In this document: positions 8,395 through 15,751 of the stretch, one piece after another
Position numbering within the stretch: the first letter of the stretch is position 1
How the letters are laid out: every line of letters begins with the position of its first letter
DNA from: Thermotogae bacterium
GTDB lineage: Bacteria > Thermotogota > Thermotogae > Petrotogales > Kosmotogaceae
DNA: 20,211 bases
Reading direction: 5' to 3'
Assembly (NCBI GenBank): GCA_003643975.1
Contig: QNAR01000011.1
Location: forward strand, 1-20,211
Made by a program: the position numbers and the translations under genes
Notes under the pieces: model-generated
Told to the model about the DNA's origin: nothing
Database searches by the model: none
What the model saw: only the letters and a program-made list of their open reading frames with translations

Positions 8395-8974
8395 GAAGCT
8401 GAAAATCATTGCACAAGCGCTTTGTAGAAGCAATCGGATAAAACATATACTGGGTGTTGAGAAGCTCATCGTAAAATTGGCTGACGTTTATAACCTCGAT
8501 AAAACTTCTTGTCGTATGATGGCTTTGGGACACGATCTCTTCCGGGATATTGATGGAAGAATTCTTCTGAACATGGCTAATAGCTTTAACTATACCTTTA
8601 ACAAGCTGGAGGCGGAAAAGCCGGTTCTGCTTCATGGAAAATTAGCAGCCCTATACTTGAAAAGGGTATTTAATGTTAACGACGAAATCTTCAAGGCTGT
8701 TTTTTGGCATGTTTCTGGACATCCAGATCTTTCTAACTCTGCTAAAGCCTTGCTTATAGCTGACATGGCAGAGGAGAACAGAACATTCCCGGAGGCATCC
8801 TTAATTCGAAAAAATGCCTTTGACAATCTGGAAAAAACCTACGCAGCCGTGATAAGATTAAAGATGAGCTGGGCATTGAAAAGTAATCAGTTTATCTTAC
8901 CGGAGACAGTGAATACCTGGAATCGGCTATTGCTTGGGGGTGTTTTGATTGGCAACTATAAGAATTCGCAATAA
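8369..8974 (+). CDS. yqeK: YqeK-type HD-domain phosphohydrolase (symmetrical Ap4A hydrolase-like)
   Basis: A 201-residue HD-superfamily protein. The metal-binding series is complete: His26, the His55-Asp56 doublet (MALGHDLFRD), His89 (LLHGKLAALYL), His114 and His118 (FWHVSGHPDLS) and Asp132 (LIADMAEENR). This spacing and the HG-xAA and xHxxGH elements are those of YqeK, whose characterised members cleave diadenosine tetraphosphate to two ADP. TTG at 8369 is chosen because GAGGTG lies ten bases upstream and no better start precedes the H26 helix. The gene starts inside the preceding one. In many bacteria yqeK lies next to an LCP gene and rsfS; the LCP neighbourhood is kept here, but no rsfS is present in the window. 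Confidence 0.82.
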   Translation: MSIQFQKVEKLKIIAQALCRSNRIKHILGVEKLIVKLADVYNLDKTSCRMMALGHDLFRDIDGRILLNMANSFNYTFNKLEAEKPVLLHGKLAALYLKRVFNVNDEIFKAVFWHVSGHPDLSNSAKALLIADMAEENRTFPEASLIRKNAFDNLEKTYAAVIRLKMSWALKSNQFILPETVNTWNRLLLGGVLIGNYKNSQ

Positions 8975-9665
8975 GAAAAGCAGAAGTAGTTATGGTATTA
9001 TGATTGCCCTTGTTGTGGTTTTAGTGCTTGTAATTGGCGCTGCTTATTTTTATTTCAAGATATCTGTCATACGAAACAGTGAAGAATTTCAGGCAAAGAA
9101 AATAGATTACTTGATTCATGTTGATGCTGAAAATCCGTTTTATATTCTCATACGGAATAAGAAAGATTATGGCACTGTAATCCTCGAGCTACCTGAATAT
9201 CTTGCTCTTGAGCCGCTTGAAAAAACGTTAAGCGGGAATTCTCTTAATGAAACCAAGAAATTGATAGATAGCTGGCTGGGTATAAGCAGCGATGAATATT
9301 ACTACTGGGAAACAGATCAAAAGGGTATCAAAGAACTTGCTTTGAAATTCGGGTTGAATACGGACAATTACCAGGAATTGCTTGACAGACTCTCGAGAAG
9401 AGGATTGGAATTCTTTGATTATTGGAAATTGAAAAGTTATGTAGATACAATTTTAGAGCGTGACAGTGATGCAAGTATTTCAAAAGCTGGATTTGCTGCA
9501 ATTTTACAACGGCTGAGCGAAAGCAGCCTGAAATATTTCAAAGTCTCTACCATTACCCAATACCCAATAGAAATCAGGACATCCCTTTCGGAAAGCCCTG
9601 TTAAGAAGCTGTATCTTGAAGAAAAATCGCTTGAAGATCTCATGGCGCTTTTTGCGGAGTGGTAA
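8949..9665 (+). CDS. Membrane-anchored protein with a probable degenerate LCP-like domain
   Basis: 238 residues: a basic N-terminus, a transmembrane anchor (about 16-36) and an extracytoplasmic part. No function is directly recognisable. By eye, the extracytoplasmic part can be laid along the LCP protein encoded next: IDYLIHVDAENPFYILI matches its core strand, NETKKLIDSWLGISSDEYYY matches KKSVESIVKGSCFGYMVLDY, and SYVDTILERDSDASISKAGF matches GYLRYRYDASGDIGRIDRQK. The arginines and aspartates that bind the lipid pyrophosphate in LCP enzymes are missing at each point. I infer an inactive paralogue, perhaps a partner or regulator of the next gene product. TTG start, with GGGGGTG about seven bases upstream; it overlaps the end of yqeK by 26 bases. 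Alternatively it is an unrelated bitopic protein. Confidence 0.7.
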   Translation: MATIRIRNKKSRSSYGIMIALVVVLVLVIGAAYFYFKISVIRNSEEFQAKKIDYLIHVDAENPFYILIRNKKDYGTVILELPEYLALEPLEKTLSGNSLNETKKLIDSWLGISSDEYYYWETDQKGIKELALKFGLNTDNYQELLDRLSRRGLEFFDYWKLKSYVDTILERDSDASISKAGFAAILQRLSESSLKYFKVSTITQYPIEIRTSLSESPVKKLYLEEKSLEDLMALFAEW

Positions 9666-9671
9666 TGGTAA

Positions 9672-10823
9672 ATGCCTTTGAAAAAGGGATTGATTTCTCT
9701 CATAGCGATATTGTTGCTTCTTTCGATTTTTTCTCTTCAGCTTATTGCATTTGATGTTTTTACCCGCTTCAAAGAGGCTGAAGGCACAGGTTTTTTCTTG
9801 CTTCTTGGTACTGATTCTGGCGGGAAAAATTCGATAGGAGGGAGAACGGATTTTATCCTTGCTCTGAAGTCAGGAGAAGCCGGATTGGAAGCTCTCAGAA
9901 TTCCTAGAGATACTCTTGTTTCCTGGGATGGAAAAGAAATGAAGATAAATGCGTTGCTAAATCGATTTGGAATAGAAGCCATGAAAAAGAGTGTTGAAAG
10001 CATAGTAAAGGGAAGTTGCTTTGGCTATATGGTTTTAGATTATTCTACTGTGGTCAAATTAACTGATTTCGTTGGTCCAGTAGAAGTTGAAATCACAAAG
10101 CCCATGCACTATGACGATTATCAACAGAATCTACACATACATTTCGATCCTGGTATTTATCACCTTGCGGGAAATGAACTTTTAGGATATCTAAGATACC
10201 GATACGATGCTTCAGGAGATATAGGTAGGATTGACCGTCAAAAGGATGTTATGGAAAAGCTACTAAATAACTTTCGAGAGTTATCATTTTCGGGCATGTT
10301 CAAGACAGCAGTATTTTTTGCAAGGAACACCCGAATGGAGTTTGATTTTGTACATGCCCTTAGTTTTGCAAGAAATCTTCTGAATAATGGTTTTTCAATT
10401 TCTTTTAGAACACTTCCCTATCGTCTCGATGAGGAAGGCAACATAATAATCTCCGAAGAAGCAAATGAAAAAGTGAACGAAGTGAAAGTACTTGTTATAA
10501 ACAATATCCCCGGGTTCAGATCCTTTGCTGAGATCGTCAAAGGGCAATGGCTCAAAAGAACAGGTTTGCATGTGGATACAATTGACGAATACCTTCACAT
10601 ACGAGATGTTGCTTCACAAGAAACCGTTATATTCATAAACAATCCTGCTGATGAAATAATAAAATTCTTCGGAGCTGCACATCCTCTGCACAAACCACGG
10701 GTATTCAGGACATATCAGCTTCAAGGAGTGAGAGAATATTACTCACTTCTGGATATGTATTCCAAGAATAGATATTATATTTCCGATTATGACTATATTG
10801 TCTTGCTTGGGAGTAGGAAATGA
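9672..10823 (+). CDS. LCP (LytR-CpsA-Psr) family protein with LytR_C domain
   Basis: 383 residues: an N-terminal membrane anchor (about 6-27), an LCP catalytic domain (about 38-205) and a C-terminal LytR_C-like domain (about 270-383, starting VKVLVINNIPGFRSFAEIV). LCP enzymes transfer undecaprenyl-pyrophosphate-linked polymers to peptidoglycan or act on related lipid carriers. Key elements are present: GTDSG (Asp48), GRTD (Arg58, Asp60), RIPRDTLV (Arg76, Arg79, Asp80), KINALLNRFG, and the arginine cluster LRYRYDASGDIGRIDRQ (Arg175, Arg177, Arg186, Arg189). ATG start with only a weak upstream GGAG, six bases after the previous stop. Which glycopolymer is handled in a Thermotogota cell, with its sheath-like outer envelope, is not known from the sequence. 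Its stop overlaps the permease start. Confidence 0.9.
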   Translation: MPLKKGLISLIAILLLLSIFSLQLIAFDVFTRFKEAEGTGFFLLLGTDSGGKNSIGGRTDFILALKSGEAGLEALRIPRDTLVSWDGKEMKINALLNRFGIEAMKKSVESIVKGSCFGYMVLDYSTVVKLTDFVGPVEVEITKPMHYDDYQQNLHIHFDPGIYHLAGNELLGYLRYRYDASGDIGRIDRQKDVMEKLLNNFRELSFSGMFKTAVFFARNTRMEFDFVHALSFARNLLNNGFSISFRTLPYRLDEEGNIIISEEANEKVNEVKVLVINNIPGFRSFAEIVKGQWLKRTGLHVDTIDEYLHIRDVASQETVIFINNPADEIIKFFGAAHPLHKPRVFRTYQLQGVREYYSLLDMYSKNRYYISDYDYIVLLGSRK

Positions 10824-11923
10824 GAAAATTGTTGCTTGCCGGGAAACTCGCAAAGAGCTTTGCGTTTAAGGAAAAAAAGCATTTTGTAATACCCGTAATT
10901 GCTATCGGAATTGGGTTTGCGGGGCTTATTGTCATTCTCTCAGTAATACACGGTTTTGATGCTTTGTTGTTGGATTCATTAACAGGCTTTTTCCCCCATT
11001 TACTTGTAGATAGCACTTCAAAGCCTGTTGACGATATAGATGGAATTTCCCGGATATTTCATCTTGAATTGTCAGAAGGCGTCATATCCATGGGAGGAAA
11101 ATTCAAAGGGGTAATCGTCTATACCACGGATGCAGAAGGTCTGGGATTTTTTTCCCGCTTTGTGCTTTCCGGTGAGCCCCCAGAAGATGGTGAGATATTG
11201 ATTGGCTCAGCACTTTCAGAATCGTTGGGACTTAAACCCGGAGATGCTGTGCAAATGACATGGAGCGTAATTAACCGTCCCTTTTCACGTCGAGTAATTG
11301 TATCGGGTATTTTGAAAACAGGGGTTTATCAATTTGACTCGAATATCTGTATCGCCAATGACAACAGCAGTAACGGCTTGTGGGCGATATATCTTAACGA
11401 TCCCAGGCAGGCCAACAGGGTGAAAGAAGAGCTTGGCAAAAAGATTGCTGGCAATATCTACACCTGGACGGAGTTAAACGAAAGTTTTGCGAAAGCTGTG
11501 AAGGTGGATGAGTTTTTTGCACTTGTAATAACGCTTTTTGTGGTTCTTTTGTCGGGTTTCGGAATAATGAATGCCATACTCTATTCTGTCTTAACCAGAA
11601 GGCATGAAATCGGGATATTGAGTTCATTGGGATTGTCTCCTGGCTATATAGCCTTTGTATTTTGGATGCAGGCTGTAATAGTCTCTATTGTTGGCCTGCT
11701 GCTCGGCAGTATCATTGGAGGAGTATCTTTGCTGATTATTTCGGGTGTCAAGGTGCCATTGCCTGAGGAGGTTTTTTATGCAACTTACCTACCTGTCAAA
11801 TTCAGCTGGTCAGATTTTCTGTTAGCGCTTATCTTTGAGTTCGTATTGATAACCATCTTTTCGTTGATTCCTGCAAGGCATGCTGGAAAAGTCGATCCCA
11901 TGGAGGTATTGAGATATGAGTGA
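10820..11923 (+). CDS. ABC transporter permease, LolCE/MacB (FtsX-like) type
   Basis: 367 residues with the four-span layout of LolC/LolE and MacB: TM1 at about 23-45, a large extracytoplasmic region (about 46-230), then TM2 (231-256), TM3 (277-308) and TM4 (332-354). The end, IPARHAGKVDPMEVLRYE, is the typical FtsX-family C-terminus. Such permeases couple ATP hydrolysis in the cytoplasm to mechanical work on periplasmic substrates (lipoprotein release, toxin or peptide export). The ATPase gene overlaps by eight bases. Only one permease gene is present, so a homodimer is likely, unlike the LolC/LolE heterodimer. It overlaps the LCP gene by ATGA, which suggests an envelope-related cargo. Confidence 0.9.
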   Translation: MRKLLLAGKLAKSFAFKEKKHFVIPVIAIGIGFAGLIVILSVIHGFDALLLDSLTGFFPHLLVDSTSKPVDDIDGISRIFHLELSEGVISMGGKFKGVIVYTTDAEGLGFFSRFVLSGEPPEDGEILIGSALSESLGLKPGDAVQMTWSVINRPFSRRVIVSGILKTGVYQFDSNICIANDNSSNGLWAIYLNDPRQANRVKEELGKKIAGNIYTWTELNESFAKAVKVDEFFALVITLFVVLLSGFGIMNAILYSVLTRRHEIGILSSLGLSPGYIAFVFWMQAVIVSIVGLLLGSIIGGVSLLIISGVKVPLPEEVFYATYLPVKFSWSDFLLALIFEFVLITIFSLIPARHAGKVDPMEVLRYE

Positions 11924-12578
11924 CGCTGTACTTGAAGCCCGAAAAGTCGTTCATTCTTATGGTCAGGTAAATGTTCTCAGGGGGCTTGATTTTACAGTGG
12001 ATTCACCCGAAATCTGTGGTATTTTCGGTAAGTCAGGCTCTGGAAAGTCAACTCTAATCGCTATACTTGCCGGTTTGATGAAGCCGGTTTCAGGCGATAT
12101 CTTTGTAGATAGCAATAAGGTATATGAATCCTTCCGGTCGATGCTTTCTATGAGAAAGCGAATGGGAATAGTTTTTCAACTCAGGAACCTGCTCAAAGAG
12201 CTAACGGTTGAAGATAATCTAAAAGTCGCTTCTTTGGCTAGAGGGCAGGAAATAAAGTCTGAGGAAATCAATGAATTACTATCGACAATGGGAATATCTC
12301 AGCTAATATACCGTTATCCTTCAGAATTGTCAGTTGGAGAACAGCAAAGAGTGGCAATAGTACGTGCCCTTGTTGGAAAGCCAAAGATTGTATTTGCAGA
12401 TGAACCCACTGGCAGCGTAGATGAAGATAACAAGAAGGGGATACTTAGGCTTTTTCGCAAAATTACAGAACGTAGAGTTCCAATAGTGCTTACCAGCCAT
12501 GATGCTGAAACTCTGAATATCTGTGACAAGGTTTTCGAACTCAAAAATGGCTTGTTGAAGGAGGTTCTAATAACGTGA
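11916..12578 (+). CDS. ABC transporter ATPase, LolD/MacB type
   Basis: 220-residue nucleotide-binding subunit that pairs with the permease just upstream. Walker A is GKSGSGKST (38-46), the Q loop VFQLRN is present, the signature is LSVGEQQRVAIVRAL, Walker B is IVFADEPTG followed by SVDE, and the H loop is LTSHD. The signature LSVGEQQR in place of LSGGEQQR is a mild variant, and the Walker A proline of most LolD proteins is lysine here. It lacks any fused membrane domain. Both ends overlap neighbours (8 bases upstream, 4 downstream), so it is translated as part of the chain. Confidence 0.93.
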   Translation: MSDAVLEARKVVHSYGQVNVLRGLDFTVDSPEICGIFGKSGSGKSTLIAILAGLMKPVSGDIFVDSNKVYESFRSMLSMRKRMGIVFQLRNLLKELTVEDNLKVASLARGQEIKSEEINELLSTMGISQLIYRYPSELSVGEQQRVAIVRALVGKPKIVFADEPTGSVDEDNKKGILRLFRKITERRVPIVLTSHDAETLNICDKVFELKNGLLKEVLIT

Positions 12579-13543
12579 GAAGCATACTTAGAGATTTTTC
12601 TGAAGAGTTTTTCAAAATCCTCAGCTTTCCAAAGGAAAAATGGTTCTCCTTTTGGTTGGAATACAGAAAAGATCATCCCAGAATATGGGAAGAGTATCTC
12701 ATGAAAAACTGCATGAGTGAGAGAGACGTTGAGAAGACACTCGCGGGTATGGAACGAAGAGAACTCGATTACCTTCATCAAAGATGGCTTTCATTGGGAT
12801 CTGAAGTAAAGAGTACGGTATTGAAAAACCTCAAAAATCTCTCTGGTTTTCTTGAACTGTCCAGAGAAGATTTTGTGGTTTTCCTCATGGTGGCTTTTGG
12901 CAAAACAGAGAGTATAGTTGTTCCCACATCTCGCGGGCATGTAGTTATGATAGATCTGCTTTCCTTGAGCAGAAAAGGCATGCTTGATTCCGTTGATGAT
13001 TTTATCATCGAGAAAATGAAGGAGTTTAAAACATATAGGGAATACATGGTTTCTAAAGATACCGATGAAGAGGAAAAGGTAGAGAAGTTCAAAAAACTTT
13101 TTACTTTATTGCAATCAGCCCTGAACCCTCTTTCAGGGGAAGAAGCGCTGAGAGAGGTAGTAAAGCTTCTCGATCACTATGTTGAATACTATAATTGGAC
13201 GGGCTTCTATCTCGTCAGCTCAAAGAAACAGCTGGAACTTGGCCCATTTATTGGAGAGCCAACTGAGCATGTGAAAATAAAATTCGGCCAGGGCATATGC
13301 GGTCAGGCTGCGGAGTCGAAGGAAATCTTTGTGGTTCCAGACGTCAGTAGAGAGAAAAATTACCTGAGTTGCAGTGATAAGACGAAATCCGAAATCGTGG
13401 TTCCCATTATTGATATGGGAAACATTATCGGTGAAATAGACATAGATAGCCATCACATAGACGCCTTTTCAGCAGTCGATGAAGAGTTCCTGGAAAAGAT
13501 ATGCGAGTTTCTGGTTAAAAGTGAAAAGTTGAAAAGGCAGTAG
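12575..13543 (+). CDS. GAF-domain protein related to free methionine-(R)-sulfoxide reductase, with helical N-terminal extension
   Basis: 322 residues. The C-terminal GAF domain (about 165-320) closely follows free methionine-(R)-sulfoxide reductase: YYNWTGFYLV, LGPFIGEP, FGQGICGQAA, VVPDVSREKNYLSC and SEIVVPI, then IIGEIDIDS. Two of the three family cysteines are present: Cys242 (equivalent to Cys94 of E. coli MsrC) and Cys266 (the catalytic Cys118). The third, Cys84, is His232 here. Residues 1-160 form a predicted helical region of unknown family (DFSEEFFKIL, DVEKTLAGMERREL, DFVVFLMVAFGKTES). It could be an active reductase with a two-cysteine cycle or a GAF sensor derived from one. GTG start overlapping the ATPase stop by four bases; an AAGGAGGT site lies about nine bases upstream. 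Confidence 0.82.
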   Translation: MRSILRDFSEEFFKILSFPKEKWFSFWLEYRKDHPRIWEEYLMKNCMSERDVEKTLAGMERRELDYLHQRWLSLGSEVKSTVLKNLKNLSGFLELSREDFVVFLMVAFGKTESIVVPTSRGHVVMIDLLSLSRKGMLDSVDDFIIEKMKEFKTYREYMVSKDTDEEEKVEKFKKLFTLLQSALNPLSGEEALREVVKLLDHYVEYYNWTGFYLVSSKKQLELGPFIGEPTEHVKIKFGQGICGQAAESKEIFVVPDVSREKNYLSCSDKTKSEIVVPIIDMGNIIGEIDIDSHHIDAFSAVDEEFLEKICEFLVKSEKLKRQ

Positions 13544-13564
13544 TTGTTTTTAACCATATAGTTT

Positions 13565-13578
13565 TGTTAATACTAACA
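13565..13578. promoter_or_regulatory. Small inverted repeat, possible operator
   Basis: TGTTA-ATAC-TAACA, 5-bp arms with a four-base gap, lies between the candidate -35 and -10 and overlaps the -35. A repressor bound here would block the promoter. Such short AT-rich repeats also arise by chance. Confidence 0.3.
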
Positions 13579-13581
13579 GCA

Positions 13582-13590
13582 TGGTAAAAT
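13582..13590 (+). promoter_or_regulatory. Extended -10 promoter for the DUF3783-GNAT-panC unit
   Basis: TGGTAAAAT is an extended -10 element (TGnTAAAAT) in the 82-base gap between two co-directional genes. A TTGTTA hexamer at 13564-13569 is a plausible -35, although the 15-base spacing is short. An inverted repeat sits in the spacer (see separate entry). The start codon is 36 bases downstream of the -10. Confidence 0.5.
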
Positions 13591-13625
13591 TGTGGTGATT
13601 TCGGTGTTTATGAAGGAGTGATCAC

Positions 13626-14021
13626 ATGAGATCAGGGACTCCCGTGGTTCTATTTTACACAGAGTCTGAAGAGGAAAAGAGAATTGCTGAAAAGTTTTTC
13701 ATAAATTACCAAACAAGGGATTGCACTGGTTTGGAAGAAGAAAAGCTTTATTCTGTTATAACTGGAAAAACCGGAAATTCCAAATCTCAAAAGCTGGATT
13801 TGAGAGGTTATTCTTTTATGATTTTCCATAACATTAAAAGCAAGGAAATACCCGAAATATTGAAACATTTTCGGAAAGTATCCAAGAGTAACTGGATATT
13901 TGCTACTACAACAGAAAATAATTTAAGTTGGACTCTGAAAGACCTTTTCCATGAACTTGTTGAAGAGCATGAAAACATGCATAAATACAATAACTCTTCC
14001 AGGAAAGGCAGAAAGGCGTGA
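13626..14021 (+). CDS. Small DUF3783-like protein, function unknown
   Basis: 131 residues, no signal peptide or membrane span. The middle and end, SFMIFHNIKSKEIPEILKHF, then NWIFATTTENNLSWTLKDLF and HELVEEHENM, fit the pattern of DUF3783 proteins (a small alpha/beta protein that ends in a W-T-L-x-x-L helix followed by an E-E-H). No catalytic site is evident. ATG follows GAAGGAGTGATC, a good ribosome-binding site. The C-terminal tail (KYNNSSRKGRKA) is basic and probably disordered. It is the first gene of the unit leading to panC; a link to pantothenate synthesis is not implied. Confidence 0.65.
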   Translation: MRSGTPVVLFYTESEEEKRIAEKFFINYQTRDCTGLEEEKLYSVITGKTGNSKSQKLDLRGYSFMIFHNIKSKEIPEILKHFRKVSKSNWIFATTTENNLSWTLKDLFHELVEEHENMHKYNNSSRKGRKA

Positions 14022-14028
14022 TCTGGTT

Positions 14029-14877
14029 ATGAAAAAGCAGTATGTGACAATCGAGGAAATATCACGTATTGAGCTTCTTAATGTTATGAATGAAGCCTTC
14101 AGCGATTATGTCCTAAACTTCCACTGGAATCTTGAAAGCCTTGAAAGAGATCTGGTTGAAAATGCCATTTCCATGAAGGATTCAGCGGTCCTCAGGATTT
14201 CGGGGGAAGATATCGGCTTTTTTTTGGTGGGATTTAGAGAGAATACCTGCCGTATAGGTCTCATGGGAATGCTGAAGAAATTCAGAGGAAGTGGTTTCGG
14301 ACTGGAAATTCTGGATAAAATTGTAGAAGGTTGTAAATGGAAAAACATCAGCAAAGTGATTCTTGAAATCCCAGAAATGGATCTTGTATCTCAGAAATTC
14401 TATGAAAGATATGGGTTCAGAATAAGCAGGAAATTGATTTCCTTTTACAAGACTTTGCCTGCCAATGAAGATTTGAGCCTATCTCTTGAACCGCTGCCCT
14501 TCAAAGAAGTACAGGATATGGCGATGCGCGTTTCGGGAGAATATCATCGAAAACACAACTGGTACAATGATCCAAAAGCACTATCTTATCTAACAAAATA
14601 CAACAATTTTTCGGGGATCAAAAACGATGATGAATTATTGGGATATTGTATTTGGAGCCACAAAGATGAATTTGCATATGTACTGGATTTTGGTCCTGCA
14701 GCGGGAGTTGACTACAACGAGCTTGTTGAATATTTGGAACGTGCATTTGGTGGAAGTTATGATAAGCTTCTCTTACCGTGGATACCTGAGGATGATGTCA
14801 TCTTCACTATGTTATCGAAGAAAGACTTTGAGAGGATAGCTGTTCAGAAGGAAATGGAACTTCGCTTAGCTCACTGA
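14029..14877 (+). CDS. GNAT-family N-acetyltransferase
   Basis: 282 residues. The N-terminal half is a GNAT domain: IGLMGMLKKFRGSGFGLEIL holds the R-x-x-G-x-G acetyl-CoA pyrophosphate-binding loop (RGSGFG), followed by the VSQKFYERYGFR motif typical of motif B. The C-terminal 130 residues (from LSLEPLPFKEV) look like a second, diverged GNAT-like half (LGYCIWSHKDEFAYVLDFG), as in two-domain acetyltransferases. The substrate cannot be predicted. I place the start at ATG 14029, which begins a normal GNAT N-terminus after an AAAGG site; the frame continues upstream to 13951, but that part overlaps the preceding gene and is unlikely to be coding. panC follows after a short gap. Confidence 0.82.
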   Translation: MKKQYVTIEEISRIELLNVMNEAFSDYVLNFHWNLESLERDLVENAISMKDSAVLRISGEDIGFFLVGFRENTCRIGLMGMLKKFRGSGFGLEILDKIVEGCKWKNISKVILEIPEMDLVSQKFYERYGFRISRKLISFYKTLPANEDLSLSLEPLPFKEVQDMAMRVSGEYHRKHNWYNDPKALSYLTKYNNFSGIKNDDELLGYCIWSHKDEFAYVLDFGPAAGVDYNELVEYLERAFGGSYDKLLLPWIPEDDVIFTMLSKKDFERIAVQKEMELRLAH

Positions 14878-14890
14878 GAGGGTGATTCCT

Positions 14891-15751
14891 GTGGAAATCA
14901 TTAGAACGGTGCATGAAATGAAAGCCACAGCATTGGAACTTCTTTGCAGGGGTGTTACCCATGGTTTGGTGCCAACAATGGGCTATCTTCATGAAGGGCA
15001 TCTCTCTCTTGTGAAAAAGGCAAGAGAAGACAATGATATTGTCACAGTAAGCATATTTGTGAACCCGACCCAGTTTGGTCCCAATGAGGATTATGGCAAT
15101 TATCCACGGAATGAAAAACGTGACCTTTCATTTCTCATGAAGCTTGGAGTCGATTATGTATTCATTCCAACGGTTGAAGAAATGTATGAAACTGGCCATT
15201 CCACTTTTGTAGAGGTTGAAAATTTGACCGAAGGACTTTGTGGTGCGAGAAGGCCCGGTCATTTTCGCGGTGTTGCTACTGTAGTAACCAAATTGTTCAA
15301 TATAATCATGCCTACAAGGGCTTACTTTGGACAAAAAGATGCCCAACAGTTCCGGGTTATTAGAAGAATGGTGAGGGATCTCAACATTTCTGTGGAGCTT
15401 GTTGAGATGCCGATAGTTCGAGAATCTGATGGACTGGCGATGAGTTCGCGAAACGTTTACCTTTCTCCTCCCGAACGGATTCAGGCACCTTTCATACACA
15501 AAGCTTTACTAAAAGGGGTGGAGCTTGTAAGAAAGGGGATTACCGACACTCATACGATCAAAACTGAAATGATAAAAACACTGAGTAAAGGGGATTTGAT
15601 CAATATAGACTATATTGAAATAGTCGACGAGCAAACACTGGCTCCAGTAGACGATTTGAAAGAAGCGAAAAGTGGTAAGGTAATCCTCGCAGTCGCGGCT
15701 TATCTTGGTAAAGCCAGGCTTATTGACAATGAGATTGTTAAAGTGCTTTAG
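14891..15751 (+). CDS. panC: Pantothenate synthetase (pantoate--beta-alanine ligase)
   Basis: Joins pantoate and beta-alanine with ATP, through pantoyl-adenylate, giving pantothenate (vitamin B5, precursor of CoA); cytosolic. 286 residues, the normal length. Motifs: PTMGYLHEGHLSLV (HIGH-like ATP site, His-Glu-Gly-His), SIFVNPTQFGPNEDY, RPGHFRGVATVVTKLFN, YFGQKDAQQFRVIRRMVRDL and the KMSKS-like AMSSRNVYLS. GTG at 14891 is preferred over the in-frame GTG at 14882, because AGAGGGTGATT sits just upstream and the protein then begins VEIIRTVHEM, in line with T. maritima PanC as I recall it. No panB or panD is in the window. Its stop codon overlaps that of the convergent cNMP gene by four bases, so no terminator lies between them. 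Confidence 0.96.
   Translation: MEIIRTVHEMKATALELLCRGVTHGLVPTMGYLHEGHLSLVKKAREDNDIVTVSIFVNPTQFGPNEDYGNYPRNEKRDLSFLMKLGVDYVFIPTVEEMYETGHSTFVEVENLTEGLCGARRPGHFRGVATVVTKLFNIIMPTRAYFGQKDAQQFRVIRRMVRDLNISVELVEMPIVRESDGLAMSSRNVYLSPPERIQAPFIHKALLKGVELVRKGITDTHTIKTEMIKTLSKGDLINIDYIEIVDEQTLAPVDDLKEAKSGKVILAVAAYLGKARLIDNEIVKVL

Noticed and set aside
13951..14028. Upstream extension of the GNAT gene
   Set aside because: These 26 codons overlap the preceding gene and do not resemble a GNAT N-terminus; ATG 14029 is a better start.
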